A stretch of DNA of 64,000 bases, from assembly GCA_001640655.1 (NCBI GenBank), contig LXGT01000140.1, positions 1-64,000 of the forward strand. Direction: 5' to 3'. The position numbers were made by a program, and so were the translations under genes. This document shows positions 36,479-47,497 of this stretch, one piece after another; positions within the stretch are counted from its first letter, which is position 1, and every line of letters starts with the position of its first letter. The stretch is from Endoconidiophora laricicola (taxonomy: Eukaryota; Ascomycota; Sordariomycetes; Microascales; Ceratocystidaceae). The notes below the pieces were generated by a model. It was given only the letters and a program-made list of their open reading frames with translations. It searched no databases and was not told the DNA's origin.

Positions 36479-38063
36479 ATGCCCCATAGCACAGAGCTCC
36501 AGTTCCTCAACATAATCGATGGGGTGTTAACGGCCGGTACTGAAGTCCGCCAAGCCACTGATCCACTAACCGAACAACTTCTTTGGATGTTGCTGTTGCG
36601 ACACCCCATGATCTCGACAAGGCAGTTAATGCTGCCCAAAAAGCTTTCAAGTTATGGAGCAAAACTAGTATTGCCGAGCGCAAGGAAGCCCTAGTTAACA
36701 TTGCTTCTGCATACCAACAGCATGCTAAAACTATTGAAAACTACCCGATGAAGGAAACTGGCAAGACAGTAAATTGGGCTAAAAAGATTTTGATCCGTGT
36801 AGATAAGCTAAAATTCAGGATATAACGTACTGGAGCTGATGTTGAAGTCCATGCTTGTATCGCCCAGACTATGTACTATGGTAAGCCTTCTTCCTATCCA
36901 TTTCCTGATCAATTTCCATCTGACGCCATCACAGCCGAAAATACCCTTGAAGACAAAATCACATATGACGACAATGACATGATCGTTGTTGATAGATATG
37001 TCCCGCTCAGCATCGTCGGTGCCATCTGTCCTTGGAACTTCCCTCTCATCATTGCCAACATGAAAATCTTCTCCTCCCTTATCACGGGAAACTGCGTCAT
37101 TGTCAAAGTTTCCCCGTTCACGCCATATGCCGTCCTCAAAACTGTTAAAATTATGCAGTCCTTCCTCCCACCAGGCGTGGTACAAGCCCTCAATGACGAT
37201 GGTGATATCGGCGCTGCCATGACTATACATCCCGGAATCGCCAAAATTACCTTCACTGGCAGTACGGTAACCGGCCAGCGTGTCATTGAGACTGCGCAAA
37301 GACGATGAAGCGTGTCACCCTAGAGCTCGCAGGTAATGATGCCTCTATTGTATGTGACGATGTTGATGTTGTAAGGATGCCGCTAAAATAGCTTTTCTTC
37401 CACGCTGGCCAAGTGTGTGTGGCTACTAAGCGTGTATACGTTCACGAATCCATATTTCATGGAGTTTGTCGCAGAACTAGAGAAGAACGTACACTCATAC
37501 TATCAGATAAACGAGGACTTACAAGGTAGTTTCAGTGTTCAGTCCGTTGTCTAATAAGATGCAGTATGATATTGTAAGGGCTTTCTAGAAGATTGCAAAG
37601 TAAATGGCTATGATACACGAACGATTGGAACTACGCCTACAAAGGGATTCTGGCTATCGCCTACCATTGTAGTCAACCCTCCCGAGGAAGCTATGATCTT
37701 GCAAAAGGAGCAGTTTGGTGAGTTCCCTGACAACATATGATATGCATAGTGGCGAGTTACTAACTGGTGTCAGGCCCAATCTTACCTATCATGCCCTGAT
37801 CTACAGTTGATGAGGCTATCAGCAAAGCTAGCCTTGACAACGCCGATCTCGGTGCTTCTGTATTCTGCAAAAACATTGACAAGGCAGAATATATCGTGCG
37901 CCGACTTGAGTGCGGAAGCGTCTGGATCAACACTACCGAAAGACCGCACCAGGGTGCCTATTTCTCCGGATGGAAACAAAGCGACCACGGTGGTGAGATG
38001 GCCATGCAAGGTCTCTTGGCGTATAGTAGCACGAAGTCGTTGCTGTTTAGCAAAGACGTTTGA
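36479..38063 (+). pseudogene. Decayed aldehyde dehydrogenase gene
   Basis: Pieces of an NAD(P)-dependent aldehyde dehydrogenase follow in order: an N-terminal segment from the ATG at 36479; a shift of frame near 36584 before the conserved DVAVATPHDLDKAVNAAQKA; a block with CPWNFPLIIANMKIFSSL (cofactor-binding) and FTGSTVTGQR; another single-base shift near 37299 before MKRVTLELAGNDASIVCDD, which holds the general-base glutamate; further shifts around HAGQVCVATKR (catalytic cysteine); a recognisable intron at about 37720-37773; and the C-terminal part ending LLAYSSTKSLLF, with a TGA in place of a conserved position at 37798-37800. At least four shifts and one stop make a functional product impossible. 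The ancestral protein probably resembled fungal aldehyde dehydrogenases of about 470 residues. No nearby intact copy exists in the window. Confidence 0.85.
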
Positions 38064-38460
38064 AGCTGCCCCCAAAGCTATGATAACGAATTTATGTACC
38101 AAGAGCTGTCTGTAATTCAATAAGCTGGCTTATTTAACTACCCTAACCCTTGTCATTATGAGTTTAAATCTATCTCGGCTATTTGTAAAGCTTATTCAGT
38201 AACCCTTATTCTTGAAACACAATACCTAGGAATCTCTAACATTTTCGACATCATAGAATATTGAGCTTTTCTTACTAACTATATTATTTTGAATCATTAA
38301 TTACAACTCAAATCACCGCGTACAAACAATTTCTACTGTAGGCTCAAGATCCAATCCATCGAGTAATCCGAACTGGCCGGCTCTCTAGATTTATATAGAA
38401 AAATCAATCGAGTCCATGCCTTTTAGGCTATCACCATAATAATTGTTTAAGGCTTTCCAA
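38064..38460. promoter_or_regulatory. Intergenic region before the BTB gene
   Basis: About 400 bp of AT-rich DNA between the aldehyde dehydrogenase relic and the BTB gene. It contains CCCTAACCC at 38143-38151 and a related AACCCTT near 38200. No other structure is evident. Confidence 0.4.
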
Positions 38461-40055
38461 ATGTCTGCCACCACTGACTCAAGCGGCACGATTAAACCGA
38501 CGCATCACCATGACAACGATATCTCGACTATCCCGCTTACTCTACCGCATGAGCGCGTATTTCCGATTCAAATAGGCTGTAGTCTGTTCAAGCTGTCAGG
38601 CGCATCGCTATCCTCAGATTGTAAGGCGCACGTGGACGAGTCATGTCGCTTGCTTGTTTGTGATAATAAGCGCATCTTCGCAGCAGCTTGCTAATATATT
38701 GCTTTTTGTGTCTTTCGATATAGCCCCTTCATATTTCTCAGAATGGTTCAGGTGTAAGCTCTTAGAATGTGAGAAACACGGCCGTGATCCGTTCAATATT
38801 CCGACCTTGTACATCGATCGCGACCCGACTACCTTTGGCGACATTGCGCTGCATCTCCAGGGATATCATGTGACCCCCCGCGATAGTACGCACTTCGTGC
38901 GCTTGTTCGCCGATGCGCAGTTCTACCAACGTAAGTATCTGCGCATGTCTAAGGCGAGAGGCGAAGTTCCACTGTAGCTAATGCGTGTATCCTATGCGAA
39001 CAGTACCGAAGCTGATTTTGCAGCTCTATGAAGAATCGATATTCGTGTTAATAGGAGGTCGTGAATTCCAGATCCCGCGCGAATTGATTACAAACCCAGA
39101 GAATTCGCCAAACTACTTTTCTCTAGGCTTTGCTATGTTTTTCTCCAATAAGGACAACTTGTTCCCAGGCTTGCATCGAGACGGCCTGATACGGCCACCC
39201 CAAATTCTGCCACCATCTCTCCCCCATCGTAACGCTGATACATTCGAAGAGATTCTGCGCCTATTACGCGGATATCCCGTCGAGGTTCGGAGTGAAAATC
39301 ACCGGGAGACTCTGCTCAACGACGCTCGCTGGTTCAATTTCAAGGGCTTGGAGCAAAAGTTAATCTCACACAAGATTAGCTACAACCCGTTTCTAAATAA
39401 GACAGAATTTACCGCAAAGCTAGAAGACCTCATGAAGAGCGGGTTTTCTGTCTTGAAAAGCCCCACACCTCAGGATCCAAATCTTGCTTGGGTAACTTAC
39501 TCCCGCCCGATTGTCGATAAGATGGCCATGGAGTTGATCGTTGAAATTGGCCATGAGAACATGCGCTTGCATCATGACGTCAATAGATATATACGCGCAG
39601 AATTCATCGGAGAAACTAAGAAAAAAATGGGCAAGCTATTCCAGATATTGTCCAGACTACTTCAGATACCACCACAGATAGCGTCGAGTGCGAATTCACT
39701 AGACTTGTCAAGTAATTCAGAACTCTCTAGCGATTGGGTGCCGTGTATCATTGAGCCAAACAGCTCTGTTAGGCTAGACAATAAACTGTACATAGCTAAC
39801 GATGCCAATGTTATGGAAGATGCCGGAGAAGCATTAGATATAGGATCATCCCGCAAAAGGCGCAGGACAGACAGCTCCGGGCTTGATTGCATGGTGGCAT
39901 CGGAGCAATGGCTTGTCAAAAAGGGCCAATGGCGCCTCAAGATACAGAGCTCTTCAGTGCCAGGCAGAGCAGTAGAATGTGTGCTTGTGGCTGTCAAGGT
40001 TGATGCGATATCTTGCGAGGCCGTCCGCAACCAAGACCGCGATTTCCTAGTGTAG
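38461..40055 (+). CDS. BTB/POZ-domain protein, conserved in fungi
   Basis: Three exons: 38461-38620, 38724-38930 and 39004-40055, giving 472 residues. The N-terminal half is a BTB fold: FPIQIGCSLFKLSGASLSSD (split by intron 1), then FSEWFRCKLLE, TLYIDRDPTTFGDIALHLQG and FVRLFADAQFYQLPKLILQL (split by intron 2). A second BTB-like unit follows (FVLIGGREFQIPRELI, then DTFEEILRLLRGYPVEVRSE and DARWFNFKGLEQKL). The arrangement matches a family of fungal proteins resembling yeast YDR132C/YLR108C, whose role is not settled. A basic SSRKRRRTD patch near residue 400 could be a nuclear signal. ATG 38461 is chosen over an upstream TTG. It stands directly downstream of a pseudogene in the same orientation but has its own promoter. 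Confidence 0.82.
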
Positions 40056-41313
40056 CATTCTAGACTGCACCGCATTAAAGGTGTTTGTTTACATAATAGT
40101 GATAGAATACAGGACTTAATTAGTTACTATTACATATACCACTAGTTGTAGTAGTGATGGCTGCGTTATCAACCTACGTTGCATCAAAGGAAACTGACAC
40201 GAACTAGTCGTAGGCAGATCAGTTGAATTACTAATGCGGCTGACTGCCAGTGAAGTCATATTTGTCTGGCGGCACGTTCGTCTGTGACCCTTTATCAGTA
40301 GCATGAAACTCATCGACTCTACATATACGCACTAGCTTCATTGTGTAGTGAGCAGCCCAACTTGTCAGAAGACGAGAGAACCGTTGATGAACGGATAGTG
40401 GAGCTCAGATCGCTGCCCAGGTTTGAAGCCATGGCGGGGTTGGGAGCCACTCTAAAATCCTGCCATCTATTATGGAAGGGCAATTGGACCGTATAGATAC
40501 GGAGATACTTAGCTGCCCGTGGAAGTCTCGGCATCTCAATTCTTGCGGCCTTCGAGCGATGATGAGTCGCGCGAGTCTCGATATGGCCTCTGATAGTCCA
40601 GATGACTAGTGAGTATATAATCGTGGCTACAAAATAATACCGGACTTTATAGACTATAAACTAACGGCTGCGAAACGCATATCTCCGAAGCACTGTGGGC
40701 AATCAAACTAGTAGTAGTAGTAGTATGTCCACGGTGGAAGCTGGAAAGTCTCCTGAATTGGCACAGTATTTCACCTGTTGATTGGGATTTTAGCCTGAAG
40801 TCCGCCCTGGAACGTCCTGAATAATAGCGCGGAAAGGACAGAGTTATAGTAGCTTTGCACACCGACTGGATGGGCAGTATCCTTATCCGAGTCCTCCCGA
40901 CATAATCATTAATCATCGTGCGGTTCTGCCTGAATTTAAGGCCGCATATTAGACCCTGACTACGCCTTTCGGCCTATGTTCAGCACCTTCGAGGCGCCTG
41001 CTGAGGCTATCTTGGGCACTGTTCACAGTGTACGCCATAGCGCACAGCATCTTAGCAGCTTTACTGCGAGCAACTGCTTTTTTTTTTCATTTTTATTTTT
41101 AAATGATCAGCGTAAAAATACCAATTATTGGTGCCTCTTTTTCCAGGCCTCGACGTGAACTTTTCCACCAGTTCCACCTTTTTTACCTTTCCTCTGCCTC
41201 TCTTCTGAGGACCTCATTCCTCCCGTTCCATACTTGACGAAGCAGACTCTCCGCTCTTTTGGTGTTTTTTGTCGTCGTCGTTGTTTTTTTCTTCTTCAGA
41301 GAACATTGTCAGA
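40056..41313. other. Intergenic region upstream of the phosphate carrier
   Basis: This 1.26 kb stretch has no supported gene. An ACTAGTAGTAGTAGTAGTA microsatellite-like run lies near 40706-40726. From about 41070 to 41313 the sequence is strongly pyrimidine-rich and reads as the promoter and leader of a highly expressed gene. Confidence 0.5.
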
Positions 41314-42758
41314 ATGTCTGCTGCCGACTCCAAGCCCACGGGCATTGCCCTGTACTCCCGCTTCGCCCTGGCTGGCGCTGTCTGCTGTTCCATCACCCAC
41401 GGTGCTCTGACTCCCGTCGATGTGTAAGACTCTCTCTCTTATCTTAGACCAAAGTGAAACCTTCCAAAAGAGATCGTTGGATTTCGAATTGTCTGATGCC
41501 TATCGAGGCGCTATAAGCTACATGATATCCCACCGGTATGAGACGGACCACATGCATCGCCATGACTTTCGGCTGTAGCCTTTGCCGACTCATCTTGTTA
41601 TGTGGGCGCTGTGCTGATATCTAGTACCGAGTTTCTGTCCTACCATCTCAAAGGAAATCTAGTCGGGACAACGGATGCCGAGAGGAACACTAGTTATCGC
41701 CAATGGCCCACCATGATGCCCCAGCATGGCACACAGTTTGTCGTGGTCTTAGCGCTATCTCTTCTCGTGGACCAATGGCTCTATCATCGCCTCTATATCC
41801 ATATTAAACTAACACATATTTCTTACGTGTAGCGTCAAGACTCGCATCCAGCTCGACCCCGTCACCTACAACAAGGGCCTGATCGGTGGTTTCCGCCAGG
41901 TTGTCGCTAAGGATGGTGCCGCCGCTCTACTGACCGGTGCTGGCCCTACCTTTGCCGGTTACTTCCTGCAGGGTGCCTTCAAGTTCGGTGGTTACGAACT
42001 GTTCAAGAAACAGTGGATCGATTTCCTTGGTATAGATACGGCTCGCCAGAACCGTGCCGCTATCTACATTGCTTCATCCGCTTCTGCTGAGTTCTTCGCC
42101 GACATTGCCCTGGTACGTCTTGTCATATGCACGAAGAAGACATCTCCATATCATTGCCTATGCTAACACATCTGAATAGTGCCCCCTTGAGGCTACCCGT
42201 ATCCGTCTTGTCTCCGAGCCTACCTACGCCTCGGGTCTTGTCGGCGGTTTCTCCAAGATGCTGAAGAACGAGGGTGTTGGTGCTTTCTACGCCGGCTTCG
42301 GGCCCATTCTGCTGAAGCAGGTCCCATACACTGTTGCCAAGTTCGTTGTCTACGAAAAGGTTTCCGAGGCTATCTTCCGCCAGTTCCCCAAGAAGGATAT
42401 GTCCAACGGATCCCAGACTCTTGTCAACCTTGGCTCTGGTCTGGCTGCCGGTACGTTTCTACAGCCTTGAAGCCCTTAAGTACAAGATTTTTACTAACAT
42501 TCAAATTTAGGTTTCGCTGCTGCCATCATCTCCCAGCCTGCTGACACTATGCTGTCCAAGATCAACAAGACTAAGGGTCTGCCCGGTGAGGGCACCACCA
42601 CCCGTCTGATCAAGATCGGCAAGGAGCTTGGCCTCAAGGGTTCCTTCACCGGTATCGGTGCCCGTCTATTTATGGTTGGTACCCTGACTGCCTTCCAGTT
42701 CGCGATTTACGGTGACGTCAAGAAGGCTCTCGGTGCCACCGGCGCTGTTGAGATCTAA
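41314..42758 (+). CDS. MIR1: Mitochondrial phosphate carrier
   Basis: Four exons: 41314-41423, 41833-42112, 42180-42450 and 42511-42758, giving 302 residues. The protein imports inorganic phosphate with a proton into the matrix for ATP synthesis, so it works alongside ATP9 of this window. The three carrier signatures are TPVDVVKTRIQ, CPLEATRIRLV and QPADTMLSKIN, the pattern specific to phosphate carriers. Other conserved pieces are FGGYELFKKQW, FYAGFGPILLKQVPYT, AKFVVYEK and FTGIGARLFMVGTLTA. Intron 1 is long (409 bp) and lies inside the first signature; introns 2 and 3 are 67 and 60 bp. The start follows a pyrimidine-rich leader. Codon choice (CTG, GTC, AAG, CGC) is strongly biased, in line with high expression. 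Confidence 0.94.
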
Positions 42759-44404
42759 ACAACTTCTATATTATCTCGATGATGCTTTAGTAGGGGTGTG
42801 GAGCGGTTGTTTAATACTAGGATATCCCAGGTAGACAAAAACATGTACAATATCGGTTCTCTTACATACCAATTGACTTGGAAATATTATATGCTATCTC
42901 GTATCTGTGCACTTTGTGACATGAATAAAGTAAACTATGATTGGAGAGCCCTTGAGATCAAGAACTTGCATGCTCCAAGGGGACTTCAATGAGAACATGA
43001 GGCTTCTTCCAGCTTGTCCCTTAGGTACGCTTTGGTAGTCAGCCAAGAAAAAATCCGTATCTACCCTTTTGAATATCTAGATAGAAATCCTAGATCCGTA
43101 TATTTCGATAATGAAGAGATGAACAAACTATGATAACGTGTACCAATTGGAAGCCACGAGCGAGTGTACAACAATTGATTATACTGCCTCTGCTGGAGGT
43201 TCACATCAAGTAGGTGGCAAGCAAACATAATTTCCTGCTTGTATAGTAGCATTGCCAGTACTAACATTTACATACAAACTGTTCGCGCCAATATCGACGC
43301 ATGGAGGTCGGCAAAGCTGCAGGCTATGACAACATAGCATATCTAAGGAGCCGCTTGCTGCCTCTCTGGCTGTGAAGAAGATGTGAACTAACTTGGCATG
43401 GCCTTGTGCAGCTAGAGTGCAAGCGTCTAATATGACGCGGTGATTGGCATATAATATGTCGTGGAGCGTGGCCTTGGGGATCGTGGCCGATTCAGGTCGC
43501 CTGGAGAAAAAAGGTTGTAGTGCGGTTGTGGTGGAAAAAGTGTTTACCAGTTGCCGTAAATCGGTGTAGTTGGTTGGGCAGGGATTGTAAGATCTGGTTT
43601 CAATCGATTTGGGTAATTGCTAGATAGTATACCATCTGATCCTGGCTTTGCTGCAGCAACGGAAGTAAACAAAGGAACCGTAAAGCCCAGAAAAGGAAAG
43701 AAGTCCAGCAGATGGCAGTATTTTGTGGTGATGACCGCCTTTTTGTGCAGCATATTTGACAAGTTGGTTTGAAGGCATCTTTTCTTCTCTAATTCTGCAT
43801 GCCAATACTTTGTTGTTTAGGATATCCTGTTTAATTGCTTGCATTGTTATCTTTATGGCTGTTTTTGCTACCCCAGTCCAGATACCTATAATCAATTTCT
43901 TCTTCGTTCCGCAAGTGCTAAAAAAGCTGTTTGCTGCTACGGGCAACGCACCTCTACCAGTATTATCTTTGACTTGTACCGTCATCAAGATCGTCAGCAA
44001 GCGACCCTGTTCATTGTGTGACAGTTCCCCTTTTTCATTTGATTGCCTGGCTGTGCTCGGGTCTTCATTGGCTTTATTTAGCATGGTTAGTAGCAGCTAC
44101 GAAAGAACCCTTTCTTTCGCCCTCCGCATCTTCTTTACTTTACCCTTTGTACATACTAACAATTTTACTATTGACAAGGTCCTTAAGTGTCGTAAACCGT
44201 ACTTGCGTTATTGTATTCCGCCGCTAAAATCACATTCCAGCTGTATCATCCCGCGTCGCTGTCTCGCCATATCGCTCCAGGCTTGTTGACTCTGCTCGAC
44301 CGAGTAACCGACCCAGAAGCGTTCCTACAGTGGGACGGCTTCACCGCTCGATCCAATACATAAAAAGACACCACCATCCTGGTGTCGGCTCCCTTGTGTT
44401 CTAG
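42759..44404. other. Intergenic region before the 1030-residue gene
   Basis: This 1.65 kb stretch has no supported gene. The open frame at 43756-44289 lacks an ATG start, is hydrophobic because the strand is T-rich, and has no recognisable relative; the overlapping frames are treated as noise. The right half (43750-44400) is pyrimidine-rich and probably the promoter and leader of the next gene. Confidence 0.45.
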
Positions 44405-47400
44405 ATGCCACCGATTCGCAAGAAGACTAAGAAGGACAATAATTTTGTGATTCATCGCGACGAATCCTGCCTAAGCTCCAACGCTAGCCATCAAGAAGTC
44501 GAGGCTGCCGCTGCTGTTGCTGCCGCTACAGCGCGGAAAGCTACCGAGACCATAGTTGAAGAAGATCCACAGCACGACGTAGCCGAAGTATCACACGCTG
44601 CCGAGCAGTCGCAGAGCTTGTATTCCGACCCCGACGAGCCACACTACGGCGAACTTGAAGAGATCGCCGAAGAAACGGAACCCGACACAACTCACATAGA
44701 AGAGAACCAGCAACATTATAACCAAACTGTCGAAGACACTCATCACAACTACGACGACGAAAGCCGATACGAAGAACAAAGTCATATGGAAGAAAGCCAG
44801 GCTGTCGATGGCCAGATTGAGGTAGAACATCAAGAGGCAACTGAATACGTCGAGGACAGTCGCATTGATCCTTCTATTGTCTCTGAGATTGCTGATGACG
44901 CTACAAGCATGTATGAAGAAGAAGCCAGTTCTATCGACCAGTCTTTAGCTGAAGGCGTTGATCATTCGCTCATGGACCACTCTATCGATGAATCCTACAA
45001 TGCCGAGATCGAACAATCTCAGTACGAAGCTACAGATGCCAGTATTCAAGACGATATCTCGACTCCGCGTCATCGCGAAGATAGCGCCTCCCCACAAGAA
45101 GAGGAAGACGATGTCTTCAGTGAACACAGTATGCGCAGTTCTGTCGGCTCCTTTGATATTGGCATGGCACGCAAAGCAGTAGTTGAAGAAGCGGCTAGCG
45201 TAGACGTTTCGGTGGCTTACAACCATGAGGAGACCATGTCACATGGTGCGCGGTCGGCACGTGTATCAGAATTGTCAGAGTTTACTTCTAGATCTGACCT
45301 GGTATATCCTTTGAGTAGTAGTCGGAAGACCCACTACGGACATCACGACTCGCATATATGTAATACTAGTTCATCACGACTAAGCAAGCGTAGTGGGATG
45401 AAAACTGCTGTCACGAGATTGGAAAGCCCATCGATGCCAGTGCAATACTCGCCAAAGGGTAGAACACCTATCCGCTTCCGACCACAGCCTGAAGAGGCGC
45501 CATTGGTCTTGCTCCACGTGACCATGCTTCCTCCTCAGTGGTCATGGGCGCGTGTTTTGGAGGAAGGGGCTGCTAATGCTGCTGAAGGCAATGCTGTGCT
45601 TTCCGAGCCGATGAAGAATTTGCGTGATGCTTGGGCCTTGCTTCAGGATCGTATAGGCGAGACCGTTTTAGAGCGCGGCGTCCTTTTACCTCATCCTCAA
45701 AATGATTTTGAGGTGTTGGAGGAAAGAGTGCTCGAAGCTATGGAACTTCCTCTTCAGAGACGTGCGCGCATCCTTGAGTGTGGACATTACATTGGTCCTG
45801 CTAATTTGATGTCAGCCTTCGACGATGAAGAAACCGAAGATGACGATAGCTATGTCTCCTATGAAGCTCAGCGCCAAAGAATTACCTCCACTCGTCATTG
45901 GTGTGCTACATGCAGTCATGAAATCAAGGTTGATTCCCTCAGCCCCGGCAAGATTTTTCGAGTCAAAGTCTATGCTAGCAATGGATTGATGCGTGCTGGA
46001 GCTTGGGACGCTTGTTGGCGCGAAATGGAGCGTGTCGACGTTGAGATTGAGCCTATCGTTGACAGTAATCTCCATATCGAATTGTCAGAGTTAGCTACTG
46101 AACAGCAGCGCCGCGCTGATGAGGCAGCTGCGAAGCTTCTCCATGAGAAAGAGGAAGCCAAAGCAGCATCTCAGGGAATTGTGGCTAAGATCGACGACCA
46201 AACTAGACGCCTCAACGAGGAACGTGAACGAATGCATATTGAGATGGACCGCCAGCACGAAGAAACACGCCATGTGCCTCCTGCTGCTATCGAAGGTCCG
46301 CCATCAAAGTCTGCACGGAGCTCTGCGCAGTATTCCCCCGAGCCTTCATACCGCGAATCTACTAATGGTCATCAAGCATACGATACCACGTCACAGTCCA
46401 TACCTTCTGTATTCCAACAGCAACGGCATATCCCCGACACGTTCCCCGAGTTGCTCGTGGAGGCCCTGCGCGTGTTTATCCGCGACCGCAAGAACGTGGT
46501 CATCGCCATCCTCAGTTTCTTAGCGCTTGCGCTTGCTGTACGCGGTGGTCAACAGCAAAAGTATTTACAGGCTATGCATCACGACCATTTCCCCAATCGT
46601 AACCAGCAATACCCCACCACGGGATATACAGATACTGCTATACAGCAGGCACAGTATCAAGGCCAAGGCCGGCAGGCTCAGATGCAGTATCAGACCATGC
46701 CACAAGCGCAGTATCAGCAACAGCAGACCCAGCAGCCACAACCACCTGTTTACCAAATCTTTATGGCACAGAGTCAATATACCGAAACTATTGCTCTCTC
46801 CCAAACAGAAACAATACCTGTAATCGTGCAGACTGAGCCGCCAGTAGCCGCGCAGTTAGAGCCGCCTGTAGTCGCGCAGGTAGAGCCGGTGCTCGTAGCT
46901 GCGCAGATAGAGCCGATACCTGTAGCCGCGCAGATAGAACCGGTGCCAGTAGCCGCGCAGATAGAGCCGGTGCCAGTAGCTGCGCAGATAGAGCCGATAC
47001 CTGTATCCGCGCAGGTAGAACCGGTGCCCGTAGCTGCGCAGATAGAGCCGATACCTGTAGCCGCGCAGATAGAACCGGTGCCCGTAGCTGCGCAGATAGA
47101 GCCGATACCTGTAGCCGCGCATACAGAACCGGTGCCAGTAGCTGCGCAGATAGAGCCGATACCTGTAGCCGCGCAGATAGAACCGGTGCCCGTAGCTGCG
47201 CAGATAGAGCCGATACCTGTAGCCGCGCATATAGAACCGGTGCCAGTAGCTGCGCAGATAGAGCCGCCTGTAATCGCGCAAACTGAAACTGCCGCTCAAG
47301 GAGATGCTACCACGGCTTCAGTGCAGTCAGAAGCTGTAGTCTCTTTCGAGGTGGATTCTGCTGCGGCTGAAAACTTAGTTGACGAAATTGTCTCTGTCAT

Positions 47401-47497
47401 TGTGGAAGATGATGATGCCCTTGAGACCGCTTCTCCCGATACAGTAGAGGAGGCCGAAGAGGATACGCATACCGAGGAGGGACACGAGGAGCTTTAA
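44405..47497 (+). CDS. Large acidic membrane protein with tandem Pro/Val/Ala repeats, conserved fungal core
   Basis: Intronless, 1030 residues. After a basic start (MPPIRKKTKK) residues 20-270 are very rich in Glu, Asp, Gln and Ser and probably disordered. A conserved core lies at about 360-555 (for example LVLLHVTMLPPQWSWARVLE, GETVLERGVLLPHPQNDFEV, RVKVYASNGLMRAGAWDACW). It carries ECGHY near residue 459 and WCATC near 499, a possible Cys/His metal site split by an acidic loop. A coiled coil follows at about 560-622, and one membrane segment (NVVIAILSFLALALAV) near 696-713. The tail is Gln-rich and then holds fourteen 9-residue repeats (residues 826-951), ending acidic. Related fungal proteins often carry the label pathway-specific nitrogen regulator, but no DNA-binding domain is visible. 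A single membrane anchor with a long acidic face suggests an organelle or nuclear membrane scaffold; this is inference. Confidence 0.8.
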   Translation: MPPIRKKTKKDNNFVIHRDESCLSSNASHQEVEAAAAVAAATARKATETIVEEDPQHDVAEVSHAAEQSQSLYSDPDEPHYGELEEIAEETEPDTTHIEENQQHYNQTVEDTHHNYDDESRYEEQSHMEESQAVDGQIEVEHQEATEYVEDSRIDPSIVSEIADDATSMYEEEASSIDQSLAEGVDHSLMDHSIDESYNAEIEQSQYEATDASIQDDISTPRHREDSASPQEEEDDVFSEHSMRSSVGSFDIGMARKAVVEEAASVDVSVAYNHEETMSHGARSARVSELSEFTSRSDLVYPLSSSRKTHYGHHDSHICNTSSSRLSKRSGMKTAVTRLESPSMPVQYSPKGRTPIRFRPQPEEAPLVLLHVTMLPPQWSWARVLEEGAANAAEGNAVLSEPMKNLRDAWALLQDRIGETVLERGVLLPHPQNDFEVLEERVLEAMELPLQRRARILECGHYIGPANLMSAFDDEETEDDDSYVSYEAQRQRITSTRHWCATCSHEIKVDSLSPGKIFRVKVYASNGLMRAGAWDACWREMERVDVEIEPIVDSNLHIELSELATEQQRRADEAAAKLLHEKEEAKAASQGIVAKIDDQTRRLNEERERMHIEMDRQHEETRHVPPAAIEGPPSKSARSSAQYSPEPSYRESTNGHQAYDTTSQSIPSVFQQQRHIPDTFPELLVEALRVFIRDRKNVVIAILSFLALALAVRGGQQQKYLQAMHHDHFPNRNQQYPTTGYTDTAIQQAQYQGQGRQAQMQYQTMPQAQYQQQQTQQPQPPVYQIFMAQSQYTETIALSQTETIPVIVQTEPPVAAQLEPPVVAQVEPVLVAAQIEPIPVAAQIEPVPVAAQIEPVPVAAQIEPIPVSAQVEPVPVAAQIEPIPVAAQIEPVPVAAQIEPIPVAAHTEPVPVAAQIEPIPVAAQIEPVPVAAQIEPIPVAAHIEPVPVAAQIEPPVIAQTETAAQGDATTASVQSEAVVSFEVDSAAAENLVDEIVSVIVEDDDALETASPDTVEEAEEDTHTEEGHEEL
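46880..47257 (+). repeat. Tandem 27-bp repeat, 14 units, coding for (I/V)EP(I/V)PVAAQ
   Basis: Fourteen uninterrupted 27-bp units each code nine residues. Units alternate between IEPIPVAAQ and IEPVPVAAQ types, a 54-bp period. In the right half a His (AAH in place of AAQ) recurs every four units, a 108-bp period. Eight-residue degenerate relatives (TEPPVAAQ, LEPPVVAQ, IEPPVIAQ) flank the array. The array is in frame with the 1030-residue protein, so copy-number changes would keep the frame. Confidence 0.92.

Noticed and set aside
41602..41832. 76-codon frame within MIR1
   Set aside because: It lies in the long first intron and ends at the acceptor, with no recognisable content.
43756..44289. 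177-codon hydrophobic plus-strand frame
   Set aside because: It has no ATG at its start, lies in T-rich leader DNA, overlaps an equally long antisense frame and has no recognisable family.
46856..47299. 147-codon minus-strand frame rich in Tyr, Arg and Leu repeats
   Set aside because: It is the antisense of the 27-bp coding repeat of the 1030-residue protein; the unit length is a multiple of three, so any stop-free antisense unit stays open.
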